Position numbers and translations under genes: made by a program
From: RUG100 sp034927505
GTDB taxonomy: Bacteria > Bacillota > Clostridia > Peptostreptococcales > Anaerovoracaceae
DNA length: 64,000 bases
Assembly (NCBI GenBank): GCA_034927505.1
Contig: JAYFPY010000014.1
Span: 62,001 to 126,000, forward strand
Reading direction: 5' to 3'
The notes under the pieces: generated by a model
Seen by the model: only the letters and a program-made list of their open reading frames with translations
The model's database searches: none
Told to the model about the DNA's origin: nothing
Shown: positions 45,931 through 54,414 of the stretch, one piece after another
Layout of the letters: the number at the start of each line of letters is the position of its first letter
Position numbering within the stretch: the stretch's first letter is position 1

Positions 45931-46911
45931 ATGAAGATCACTATGGCTCACGGAAGCGGCGGGAAAGCCGGAGAAGAACTGATGAGCAATATTTTCGGAA
46001 AGTATTTCAAGAACGAGATACTGGACAAGATGGAAGATGCGGCAGTGCTGCGGATAAACGGAAAGGTCGCTTTCAGCACGGATTCTTTTGTGGTAACGCC
46101 CATCGAATTCAAAGGCGGCGACATAGGCAAGCTGTGTGTATGCGGCACCGTCAACGATCTGCTCATGATGGGAGCGGAACCGGCTTATATAACATGCGGG
46201 TTTATTCTGGAGGAAGGTTTGGATATAGATGTCCTTGACAGAGTGACGGCCAGCATGGCTGCTCAGGCAGAGAAGGCCGGCGTCAAGATAGTTGCCGGCG
46301 ACACCAAGGTGGTGGAAGGCAGCGGCGGTATGTTCATCAACACATCCGGCATAGGGATCATACCGGAAGAGCGGGATGTGAGTGCGGCCAACTGCAGGCC
46401 GGGAGACAGGATAATACTGTCGGGCAACCTGGGAGATCATCATGCGTGCATCCTCAGTGCCAGAATGGAAATAGAAAATGATATAAAGAGCGACTGCGGA
46501 TGTCTGGGAGATATCACGAAAGCACTCTTTGACGCCGGCATAAATGTGAAGACCATGAGGGATGTGACCCGGGGAGGACTGGGCACTATACTAAATGAGA
46601 TCGCAGACACATCGGGATGCAGGATAGAGGTGACAGAGGAAGATATACCTGTCAGTGAAGAGGTCCGCGGATTTGCGGACATCCTCGGGCTGGATCCGCT
46701 GTATATGGGAAATGAAGGCAAGATGATAGCCGTAGTAAGCGGCGACAGAGCCGATGAAGCACTGAAGGCGATCCGTGCCACCGAGCACGGCAAAGACGCT
46801 GCTTTTATCGGTGAAGTAAAAGAGGGAAAAGGAACGTATATCATAACGCCTCTGGGGGCTTCCAGAGTGCTCGATGTGCTGTACGGAGAGGGGCTTCCAC
46901 GGATTTGTTAA
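45931..46911 (+). CDS. hypE: Hydrogenase maturation protein HypE
   Basis: Dehydrates the thiocarbamate to a thiocyanate on its C-terminal Cys (326 aa). The PRIC C-terminal motif is intact, as are HGSGGKAGEEL, STDSFVVTPIEF, GTVNDLLMMGAEP, GDTKVVEG and DVTRGGLGTILNEIA. ATG 45931 has AAGGAG 8 nt upstream. It is the last gene of the operon; no hydrogenase structural gene is in the window. Confidence 0.96.
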   Translation: MKITMAHGSGGKAGEELMSNIFGKYFKNEILDKMEDAAVLRINGKVAFSTDSFVVTPIEFKGGDIGKLCVCGTVNDLLMMGAEPAYITCGFILEEGLDIDVLDRVTASMAAQAEKAGVKIVAGDTKVVEGSGGMFINTSGIGIIPEERDVSAANCRPGDRIILSGNLGDHHACILSARMEIENDIKSDCGCLGDITKALFDAGINVKTMRDVTRGGLGTILNEIADTSGCRIEVTEEDIPVSEEVRGFADILGLDPLYMGNEGKMIAVVSGDRADEALKAIRATEHGKDAAFIGEVKEGKGTYIITPLGASRVLDVLYGEGLPRIC

Positions 46912-46914
46912 AGT

Positions 46915-46944
46915 TTGACAGTGGGGGGATGATACTGTTATAAT
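46915..46944 (+). promoter_or_regulatory. Sigma-A promoter of the LytTR regulator gene
   Basis: TTGACA (46915-46920) and TATAAT (46939-46944) match consensus, with an 18-bp spacer, ~35 bp before the start codon. Confidence 0.85.
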
Positions 46945-46978
46945 GTCTAGAGGTATTTAATAAAGAAGTGGAGATAAT

Positions 46979-47695
46979 ATGCGTATAATTATTTGCGATG
47001 ACGATCAGTCATTGATAGATGAGTACAAAGAGGGTATAGGCAGGATCGCTGCTAAAAACGGTATTGATGTAAGGGTAGAGGGACTGATCAGCGGTGAACG
47101 TCTGCTGTTCGAATTATCTGATGATCCAAATGATGTGGACCTGATATATATGGACATAAATTTCCAGGAAAAAATGGACGGTATCATTGCTACAAAGCAG
47201 CTGCGCGACATAGGCTACAAAAATGAAATCGTATTTCTTACCAAGGACAAGTCCAGGGTATTTGAAGCTTTTGATGTGGAGCCGCTGCATTATATAGTCA
47301 AAGATGTAACAGATGCGAAGAAATTTGAAGAGATCCTGATGACTGCTGCAGAAAGGGTGGACGCTAAAAACAGCGAAGTAATAGCTCTCTCATGTGCAGG
47401 AGACAACAGGAACATACCGATAAAGAGTATTTTATACTTTGAAGTAGTGCGACGTGTGATAGAAGTGCACTATGACGATGAAGTGTTTGAATTCTATTCA
47501 ACTATAGGGAAACTTGAAAATCTTCTTTTCGATAAGGGATTCATACGTGTACATCGGGCTTATCTGGTCTCGATGGATCATATCAAATCCGTAAAGAGCA
47601 CTGAATTGGTGCTGGACAGCGGCGAGAGCATACCTGTCGGAAGAACACACGCCAAAGAACTGAAAGAACGAATGAATGAGAACAATGCAGTCTGA
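46979..47695 (+). CDS. LytTR-type response regulator
   Basis: A 238-aa regulator with a receiver domain (IIICDDDQSL, phosphorylation Asp in LIYMDINFQEKMDGI, KDKSRVF switch) and a C-terminal LytTR DNA-binding domain (IKSILYFEVVRRVIEVHYDD, FIRVHRAYLVSMDHIK). Related to AgrA/LytR. There is no histidine kinase beside it, so its partner is elsewhere or it is an orphan. It may control the neighbouring envelope genes. A hairpin terminator follows. Confidence 0.92.
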   Translation: MRIIICDDDQSLIDEYKEGIGRIAAKNGIDVRVEGLISGERLLFELSDDPNDVDLIYMDINFQEKMDGIIATKQLRDIGYKNEIVFLTKDKSRVFEAFDVEPLHYIVKDVTDAKKFEEILMTAAERVDAKNSEVIALSCAGDNRNIPIKSILYFEVVRRVIEVHYDDEVFEFYSTIGKLENLLFDKGFIRVHRAYLVSMDHIKSVKSTELVLDSGESIPVGRTHAKELKERMNENNAV

Positions 47696-47716
47696 GCATG
47701 CCAAAACTGCATTTTG
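47684..47716 (+). terminator. Terminator after LytTR regulator
   Basis: CAATGCAGT and ACTGCATTTTG form an 8-bp stem ending in T's, overlapping the stop codon region. Confidence 0.65.
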
Positions 47717-47834
47717 TACAATCATTTGTGCTGTTTATACTATTTTTGAAGGATAAGGCCGCTTATGTGGTATATTATAATCACAAGATAAAGTTAAGGC
47801 ACCGGGGCGGTGCTTATTGAAAGAAGTGTTGGAT

Positions 47835-48677
47835 ATGAAAACTACTATTAAAAAGGGGATAGGGGTATTAGCGATTATGATATTCGCTGTTATATTGACA
47901 CTTAGTATGGCCAGTTTTTCCTTTGCAGCCGATGACATCGAGGAGGCAAATGCGCCTGCGGTGAGCCAGTACCATTACGATCCGATAGCAGAGGGAGACA
48001 GTGTTTTCGAGAATTACTGCTGTTTCACTCATGACGCCAAGTTCAATACTATCGACAGAGACAAATATGTAAAGAAAGGCACACTGGAAAAGGCGGTAAT
48101 AAAGGATACAAAAACTACATTTGCAAAGTTTGGGGATCATACAGCAGTAAAGAACATTACAGTGACCGGAGTTTCAGGACTGAGCAAAGTGAAAAAGGCT
48201 CAGCTGACGGGCAGCTACAAAGTCATACCGATAAAGCTGGAACTGAAAGACGACAACGGGAACAAGTCTTCAGTAAAAAGTACAGTGATACTGGTCTATG
48301 CGAAGGCTGTCAGCAGTAACAACAACAACAATAACAATAATAACAGCAGCAATAACAACAGCAGTATTACAGACAATGGATCGACGACCGGCTCTGCAGT
48401 ATCTTCTGCAAAAAACGCAAAGAAGAATACGACAGACAATACAAAAAAGAGCACAGGTAAAATAGAAAAGAAAAACGACAGCGACAATAATCAGACCCTC
48501 GTCGGAGGAACAGATGAAAACGGCGGCGGACAGGGCGGCAGCGGATCGGATCCTCTGGCTATCGGATTGTTTGCGGCAGCAGGTCTGGCTGCATTGATAT
48601 TTGCCATCAGCATCATACCGGACATAGGCGTGATACGATGGTTCAATCAGAAAAAAGCACTGAGAACAAAGTTATAA
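47835..48677 (+). CDS. Secreted, C-terminally anchored protein with Asn-rich linker
   Basis: A 280-aa exported protein from ATG 47835 (the longer TTG 47817 start is less likely). Signal peptide (ends near SFSFAA), a ~120-residue globular region with FDxYCCFTHDAKFNTIDR and TAVKNITVTGVSGLSKVKKAQLTGSYKV that resembles a small beta-domain, then a low-complexity Asn/Ser linker (poly-Asn from AAC/AAT repeats at 48320-48362) and a Lys/Thr-rich stretch. A membrane helix (~248-265) is near the C-terminus, followed by a short basic tail. No known family; probably a cell-surface protein. The next small gene may be its partner. Confidence 0.7.
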   Translation: MKTTIKKGIGVLAIMIFAVILTLSMASFSFAADDIEEANAPAVSQYHYDPIAEGDSVFENYCCFTHDAKFNTIDRDKYVKKGTLEKAVIKDTKTTFAKFGDHTAVKNITVTGVSGLSKVKKAQLTGSYKVIPIKLELKDDNGNKSSVKSTVILVYAKAVSSNNNNNNNNNSSNNNSSITDNGSTTGSAVSSAKNAKKNTTDNTKKSTGKIEKKNDSDNNQTLVGGTDENGGGQGGSGSDPLAIGLFAAAGLAALIFAISIIPDIGVIRWFNQKKALRTKL

Positions 48678-48689
48678 GGAGCGGGTAAA

Positions 48690-48863
48690 ATGAGTACGAT
48701 GGCAGTAATAGGTTTGATAGTACTGATAGCAGTCGTGGCAGCAGGCACGTTGATCAAGATGTATACAAAGCGTACGCTGAAAGATATGGACGGCGTAGGA
48801 AATGCGGCTGTCGTTCCGAGAGAAAAAGCCGATCATCTTATCAGGAAAGAAAACATCAATTGA
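48690..48863 (+). CDS. Small single-pass membrane protein, unknown
   Basis: A 57-residue protein with an excellent ribosome site (AAGGAG, 9 nt before ATG 48690) and no overlap with other genes. One N-terminal helix (MAVIGLIVLIAVVAAGTLI) is followed by a short basic, cytoplasmic-type tail (MYTKRTLKDMDGVGNAAVVPREKADHL). It lies 12 bp after the secreted protein gene, so the two are co-transcribed. It may modulate or anchor the secreted partner. Confidence 0.72.
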   Translation: MSTMAVIGLIVLIAVVAAGTLIKMYTKRTLKDMDGVGNAAVVPREKADHLIRKENIN

Positions 48864-48880
48864 AAAAACAGAGATAAAAA

Positions 48881-48915
48881 CATATCCGGTATGGCTTGCC
48901 ATGCCGGATGTTTTG
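48881..48915 (+). terminator. Terminator after the small membrane protein gene
   Basis: CATATCCGGTATGGC and GCCATGCCGGATG form a long stem (one mismatch/bulge), followed by TTTT. Confidence 0.88.
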
Positions 48916-48966
48916 TATTATATGAAGTATCGTTTTAAACAGCACATATGGTTAATATAATGCTCA

Positions 48967-48990
48967 AAATAGTTCGAAATTGAACTATTT
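48967..48990. promoter_or_regulatory. Palindromic operator before AbiE locus 2
   Basis: AAATAGTTC and GAACTATTT are perfect 9-bp arms with a 6-nt spacer, about 25 bp upstream of the -35. A related half-site GGTTCA is at ~49065. AbiEi antitoxins are known to bind such repeats to repress their own operon. Confidence 0.6.
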
Positions 48991-49014
48991 CAAGCAAAAA
49001 TCCGTAATAATGAT

Positions 49015-49043
49015 TTGCGATTACAAAGAAAAAATGTTACAAT
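49015..49043 (+). promoter_or_regulatory. Sigma-A promoter of AbiE locus 2
   Basis: TTGCGA, 17-bp spacer, TACAAT; start codon 60 bp downstream. Confidence 0.6.
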
Positions 49044-49102
49044 GGTTAAAAATAAGTGTAAACTGGTTCAAATATAAACTAATTTAAGGAGGATTGAAGG
49101 AA

Positions 49103-49873
49103 ATGGACTTATACTTTGAACTGATGCAATACCCGGTATTCTCAATTGGTACTTTAAAAAAATATTATGACAATGAAGAAAGTGCGCGTACTGCTTTGAA
49201 GCGGCTTATAAAAAGGAAGCGTGTTCAGCGAATAAGAAATAATATGTATACGTGTACCAGCGGAGAGTATGCATCTCCAATAGCTGATCGTTTTCAAATT
49301 GCAAGCGTTATTACAAAGACATCAGTTGTTTCACATCATACGGCGCTGGAGTATTATGGCGCTATTAATCAAGTGTTTTATGAGGTGTATGTCTCATCTG
49401 AAACGAAATTTAATGATTTTTCTTTTGATGGATACACATATGAATGCGTACCGACTAAAATATCAGAGGGAATAGAAAAAATAGGCCTCAGTGGCGGAGT
49501 TAGAATTACAGATAAAGAAAGGACTATAGTAGACAGCATTAAGGATATGGGTAAAATATCCGGAATTGAGGAAGTTGATTCTGCTATACCATTGATGACA
49601 GGAATAGATGAAACTAAAGTATTGAAATATTTAAAGGCATATAAAAACAAGTCTCTATACCAAAAAGTCGGCTTTATGCTGTTTCAGTATAGGAAAATCC
49701 TGCACTTGTCGGAATACTTCTTTGACGAATGCAGATTTAACATAGGAAAAAATAAAGCATATCTATCTGTTGACAGTCATGAGAATGTTTACAGTAATGA
49801 ATGGAGACTTATGGTCCCCAAAGAAATGTTTGATATAAAGAGTGGAGGCGAGATCACTAATGATAGAGTATAA
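49103..49873 (+). CDS. AbiEi antitoxin/repressor (type IV TA, locus 2)
   Basis: A 256-aa protein. The N-terminal winged helix (YPVFSIGTLKKYYDNEESARTALKRLIKRKRVQRIRNNMYTCT) is the AbiEi_4 domain. The C-terminal part includes SVVSHHTALEYYGAINQVFYEVYVSSETKFNDFSFDGYTYECV and DKERTIVDSIKDMGKISG. ATG 49103 follows AAGGAGG by 9 nt. It blocks the partner toxin and autoregulates. It overlaps the toxin gene by 14 bp. Confidence 0.9.
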   Translation: MDLYFELMQYPVFSIGTLKKYYDNEESARTALKRLIKRKRVQRIRNNMYTCTSGEYASPIADRFQIASVITKTSVVSHHTALEYYGAINQVFYEVYVSSETKFNDFSFDGYTYECVPTKISEGIEKIGLSGGVRITDKERTIVDSIKDMGKISGIEEVDSAIPLMTGIDETKVLKYLKAYKNKSLYQKVGFMLFQYRKILHLSEYFFDECRFNIGKNKAYLSVDSHENVYSNEWRLMVPKEMFDIKSGGEITNDRV

Positions 49874-50803
49874 CAAAGCACAGCTTAGCCGTCTGGCAAG
49901 AGAAAATGGTTTTATGAGAGATACTCTTGAAAAAGTACTGAGGTTGAAAGCTGTTTTGGAGTTTATTAATGGCGATGTTTTTTTGAGCAGGCATTTGGTG
50001 TTAAAGGGGGGAACCGCCATAAACATGACTATATTCGATCTCCCCAGATTGTCAGTGGATATAGATTTAGATTATATACCTAATGATACACTTGAGGATA
50101 TGAAGGAAACAAGGAAAAGGATTACTGATATTATCAAAGAATATATGCAGGGGGAAGGATATATATTATCTGCGTCTTCACGATACAGTTTCCGTTTGGA
50201 TGCACTGTATTTGCAATATACAAATGCCGGTGGTAACAAAGATATATTGAAAATTGAAATAAACTATTCGTTGAGGGCACATTTATTTGAACCTGTAGAA
50301 AGGGTAATATTGACCGATATATTTAGTGAGCAGCTTACAGTGTTGACACTTGATCCGATGGAGATATTTGCAGCAAAGGCAAATGCTTTGACAGAGCAGC
50401 AGCACGTGATTTATATGACTTTAATAATATGGAATATTATGGTTTGTTTGATGAATCTGAAGGGAATCTTTTACGTAAATGTATTATTTTCTACAATACA
50501 ATATCACAGGAGACCATCAATTTAGATTTTGACACATCGGCTATAGACAGGTTGACGTTTAATAAAATAAGGCGAGATTTATTTCCTGTGCTGAAAAAGA
50601 AAGCTAACTTTGATTTGAGAGATCGAAAGTCAAAAGCAAAAATGTATATTGAGAAATTGATGACAATGACAAATTCAGAGAAAGAATATATGATGGCTTT
50701 CAAAGACAAACAATACAAACCGGAGTTGCTGTTTGATGACAAGAAAATAGTGGACAGAATCAAAACGCATCCGATGGCAATTTGGAAATGTATGGATGAA
50801 TAA
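49860..50803 (+). pseudogene. AbiEii nucleotidyltransferase toxin, frameshifted (locus 2)
   Basis: Toxin half of the second type IV system. The core VLKGGTAINMTIFDLPRLSVDIDLDYIP and FAAKANAL lie in the first frame; after codon TTG at 50388-50390 the family sequence RAAARDLYDFNNMEYYG continues in another frame to the stop at 50803. Adding one base (for example restoring TTG-AGC-AGA) repairs it as ALSRAAARDLYD, the conserved AbiEii block. Without it the product is a 221-residue protein with an unrelated tail. This is the second AbiEii gene in the window with this lesion. Confidence 0.85.
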
Positions 50804-50840
50804 AGAGATCCGGACAGCTGTGTGCTGAAGGATCTCTTTT
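50802..50840. terminator. Bidirectional terminator between AbiE locus 2 and citrate synthase
   Basis: AAAGAGATCC and GGATCTCTTT (10-bp stem) flanked by an A-run and a T-run, between convergent genes. Confidence 0.85.
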
Positions 50841-50874
50841 GTGTTATCTGTATAGTTCTATTGCATTATGATGT

Positions 50875-52308
50875 TTATTTTCTGAGCCCTCTTTTGTCTC
50901 TGACGATTTCTTTCCTGGCATCTATCGGGATATAATCTTTATGCTCCTGAACGTTTTTGTAAGCAGGACGCATCAGTTTTTTGCCTGCGATCAGTTCTTC
51001 CAGACGATGGGCGGACCATCCTGAAAGTCTTGCCGTGGCGAAGAGCGGAGTGGCTATGTCGACCGGTATATTCAATGCGTTGTAGACGAAGCCTGAATAA
51101 AGGTCCACGTTGGCACACATAGGCTTTTCAACGCCGGTAACCTGTGCATACAGTTGAGGCGCTCTCCGTTCGATGTGGTCGCACAGTATGAAATCCTCCT
51201 GGAGCCCTTTGGCGTCTGCCAGTTTTTTTGCCATGCCCTTCAACAGGACAGCACGGGGATCGGACAGAGTGTAGATCGCATGACCTACGCCGTATATCAG
51301 ACCGCTGCCATCGTTGGCAGTCTTGTGGAGCACATCCAGAAGATATTTATCTACTTCTTTCTCATTGGTTATATCTTTTACGTTTTTCTTCAGATCTGTG
51401 ATCATATTGATGACAGCAATATTTGCACCGCCGTGCCGCGGGCCCTTGAGTGATCCTACTGCTGCTGCGATAGTCGAATATGTGTCCGTGCCCGAAGATG
51501 AAACCAGATGAGTGGTAAAGGACGAGTTGTTTCCGCCGCCGTGTTCGGCGTGGAGTATGAGACACAGGTCCAGGACCTTCGCTTCCAGGTCGATATATTC
51601 GCCTGTAGGTCTGAGCATCCTCAGTATATTTTCTGCAGTGGACAGTTCCGGGATCGGATAGTGCATGTGCATGCTTTCCTTTTCAAAGAAAGACTGTTTT
51701 GCCTGATATGCATAAGCTATGAGAGCAGGGAAGCATCCGATAAGATCCATCGATTGTCTCAGCACATTTGCAACTGAAGTATCATCCGGATTTTCATCGT
51801 AGGAATAAAGAGCCAGAACGCTTCGCGCCAGCTTGTTCATGATGCTGCGGGAAGGCGCTGTCAGGATCATGTCCCTGGCAAACCCTATAGGCAGTTCACG
51901 TTTCGATGCGATCAGCTGCTTGAATTCATCCAGCTGGCTTTTCGTCGGAAGGACGCCGAAGATAAGAAGGTATGTCACTTCTTCGAATCCGAACCGGTCC
52001 TCTTTTATATAACTGTCGACAAGATCCTGTATTTCGTATCCGCGATAATACAGCTTACCTTCAACGGGTATTTTGTTTTTATCTTTATCGGCAGTGTAGC
52101 CGGTTACTTCACCTATCCTTGTCAGCCCGACTACTACGCCGGTGCCGTTGGCATTTCGAAGACCTCTTTTGACTTTGTATTTTGGGTAAAGAGCGCTGTC
52201 TATTTCATCGCTCTTTATCATTTCATCGGCCTTTTTCTGAAGGTATGTGTCCGGGATGCTGACAGCATCGTCTTTTCCGTGGTCTTGTTTTTTCTTGAAA
52301 TTGAACAT
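50875..52308 (-). CDS. Citrate synthase
   Basis: Condenses acetyl-CoA with oxaloacetate (or a related 2-methylcitrate reaction). The 477-aa protein is longer than usual (~430) because of an N-terminal extension of ~30 residues. Active-site blocks: LILHAEHGGGNNSSFT, KGPRHGGANIAVI and GVGHAIYTLSDPRA with catalytic His; Asp equivalent in VDLYSGFVYNALNIP; C-terminal RLSGWSAHRLEE. GGAGG is 6 nt before the ATG at 52308. It stands alone. Citrate versus methylcitrate cannot be decided here, and an incomplete TCA branch to glutamate is its likely role. Confidence 0.92.
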   Translation of the reverse strand: MFNFKKKQDHGKDDAVSIPDTYLQKKADEMIKSDEIDSALYPKYKVKRGLRNANGTGVVVGLTRIGEVTGYTADKDKNKIPVEGKLYYRGYEIQDLVDSYIKEDRFGFEEVTYLLIFGVLPTKSQLDEFKQLIASKRELPIGFARDMILTAPSRSIMNKLARSVLALYSYDENPDDTSVANVLRQSMDLIGCFPALIAYAYQAKQSFFEKESMHMHYPIPELSTAENILRMLRPTGEYIDLEAKVLDLCLILHAEHGGGNNSSFTTHLVSSSGTDTYSTIAAAVGSLKGPRHGGANIAVINMITDLKKNVKDITNEKEVDKYLLDVLHKTANDGSGLIYGVGHAIYTLSDPRAVLLKGMAKKLADAKGLQEDFILCDHIERRAPQLYAQVTGVEKPMCANVDLYSGFVYNALNIPVDIATPLFATARLSGWSAHRLEELIAGKKLMRPAYKNVQEHKDYIPIDARKEIVRDKRGLRK

Positions 52309-52401
52309 AATCAATCCTCCACAAATATCTAGTTTGTTGCAATCAAATTATTATAACATGGGGAAAGACACTAAGGCAATCATTATGTTTTCTATTAATT
52401 T

Positions 52402-52430
52402 TTGCCAGAGAAAGGGATATTTGATATAAT
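52402..52430 (+). promoter_or_regulatory. Promoter giving a leaderless uvrB transcript
   Basis: TTGCCA, 17-bp spacer, TATAAT ending at 52430. The ATG is at 52440, so a transcript starting ~7 nt after the -10 would have only ~3 untranslated bases. No ribosome site is present before the ATG. Confidence 0.7.
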
Positions 52431-52439
52431 GACAGTATT

Positions 52440-54413
52440 ATGAGCGAATTCAAAATAGTATCGGATTACAAAATGACCGGAGATCAGCCGGAGGCAGTGG
52501 AAAAGCTGGCTAAAGGGGTAATGGACGGACAGCGTGCACAGACACTCATGGGAGTGACCGGCAGCGGGAAGACATTCACCATGGCAAATCTCATTGAAAA
52601 AGTGCAGAAACCTACTCTGGTCATTTCTCACAACAAGACGCTGGCAGCTCAGCTTCACGGCGAGTTCAAAGAGTTCTTTCCTGAGAACGCGGTGGAATAT
52701 TTTGTAAGTTATTATGATTATTACCAGCCGGAGGCTTACGTCGCCAGTACGGATACCTATATAGAAAAAGATTCAGATATAAACGATGAAATAGAAAAAC
52801 TGCGCCACTCGGCTACTGCAGCTCTTTCTGAACGGAAAGACGTGATCATAGTAGCCAGTGTTTCCTGTATATACGGACTGGGATCGCCGGTGGATTATGA
52901 GAATCAGGTCCTGTCTCTCCGACCAGGCATGGAAAAAGAACGGGACGAGATATTGAGAAAACTGGTAAGCATCCAGTATGACAGGAACGACATAGCATTT
53001 GACCGGGGCAATTTCAGAGTCAGAGGCGATATAATCGATATATATCCGGCCGGATCGGAGAGCGCGGTAAGAGTGGAACTGTTCGGAGATGAGATCGAAT
53101 CCATAAAGGAAATGAACCCTGTCACAGGAGAGATACTGGGAGTCAGGGAACATATATCTGTATTTCCGGCTTCTCACTACGTCACTTCGCCGGAAAAGAT
53201 GGAAAACGCCATCGTGACTATTGAGGAAGAACTGAATGAAAGAGTTACCTGGTTCAAAGACCGGGGCAAACTGCTGGAAGCTCAGCGTATAGAGCAGCGT
53301 ACAAGGTACGATCTTGAAATGCTGCGTGAGATAGGCAGGTGCAAGGGGATAGAAAACTATTCCAGACATTTGAACGGACTGTCGCCGGGCACGAGACCCT
53401 ACACTCTTATAGATTATTTCCCTGATGATTTTCTTGTGATCATGGATGAATCCCACGCCATGCTGCCCCAGCTGAGGGCAATGTATGCGGGAGACAGATC
53501 CAGGAAACAGTCGCTGGTGGACTACGGTTTCAGACTGCCGTCGGCACTGGACAACAGACCGCTGAAATTCGATGAATGGAACAATCTTGTAAAACAGATA
53601 GTCTTTGTCAGCGCAACGCCTGCAGATTATGAAAAAGAGCAGAGCGGAGGCATCAGCGCAGAACAGATAATAAGACCTACCGGATTGCTGGATCCGCCGA
53701 TAGAAGTGGTCCCCAGCGAGGGACAGATAGACCATCTGATCGGAGAAATCGACAAAGTTACAAAGGCCGGAAAACGGACTCTTGTGACGACTCTCACAAA
53801 GAAAATGGCAGAGAGCCTTACCGATTATTTCAAAAATGCAGGCATCAAGGTAAATTACCTCCATTCAGAGGTGGATACTCTGGAGAGGATGGAGATAATC
53901 AGAGATCTGAGGATGGGTGTATATGACGTCCTTGTGGGTATAAATCTTCTGAGAGAAGGGCTGGACCTTCCCGAAGTCTCCCTGGTAGCTATACTGGATG
54001 CAGACAAAGAGGGCTTTCTCAGGACAGAGACGTCCCTCATACAGACAATCGGCAGAGCGGCGAGAAATGTGGACAGCAAGGTCATAATGTATGCGGATCG
54101 CATCAGTCCGGCCATGAAAAAAGCAATGGACGAGACTGACAGAAGACGAACCATACAGGCAGAATACAACAAGGAGCATAACATTACGCCGAAGACAGTG
54201 GAAAAATCTGTACGATCAGTGATCGAGGCGACCAGAGCGGCGGAGGACGAAGAAGAATACAAGGGAAAGAGTCCTCTGGAACTGACGAAAAAAGAACTGA
54301 ACGATTATGTAAAAAAACTGGAAAAGGAAATGAAGCAGGCGGCAGCTGATCTGCAGTTCGAACGGGCTGCAATGCTGCGTGACCGGGTATTTGAATATAA
54401 GACGAGGATATGA
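52440..54413 (+). CDS. uvrB: Excinuclease ABC subunit B
   Basis: DNA damage-verifying helicase of nucleotide excision repair (657 aa). Walker A GVTGSGKTFT, the beta-hairpin region VSYYDYYQPEAYVASTDTYIEKD, DFLVIMDESH, VGINLLREGLDLPEVSLVAILDADKEGFLR, and the C-terminal UVR motif (LEKEMKQAAADLQFERAAMLRD). It is followed by uvrA, whose ATG is 1 nt after the stop. Confidence 0.98.
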   Translation: MSEFKIVSDYKMTGDQPEAVEKLAKGVMDGQRAQTLMGVTGSGKTFTMANLIEKVQKPTLVISHNKTLAAQLHGEFKEFFPENAVEYFVSYYDYYQPEAYVASTDTYIEKDSDINDEIEKLRHSATAALSERKDVIIVASVSCIYGLGSPVDYENQVLSLRPGMEKERDEILRKLVSIQYDRNDIAFDRGNFRVRGDIIDIYPAGSESAVRVELFGDEIESIKEMNPVTGEILGVREHISVFPASHYVTSPEKMENAIVTIEEELNERVTWFKDRGKLLEAQRIEQRTRYDLEMLREIGRCKGIENYSRHLNGLSPGTRPYTLIDYFPDDFLVIMDESHAMLPQLRAMYAGDRSRKQSLVDYGFRLPSALDNRPLKFDEWNNLVKQIVFVSATPADYEKEQSGGISAEQIIRPTGLLDPPIEVVPSEGQIDHLIGEIDKVTKAGKRTLVTTLTKKMAESLTDYFKNAGIKVNYLHSEVDTLERMEIIRDLRMGVYDVLVGINLLREGLDLPEVSLVAILDADKEGFLRTETSLIQTIGRAARNVDSKVIMYADRISPAMKKAMDETDRRRTIQAEYNKEHNITPKTVEKSVRSVIEATRAAEDEEEYKGKSPLELTKKELNDYVKKLEKEMKQAAADLQFERAAMLRDRVFEYKTRI

Positions 54414-54414
54414 A

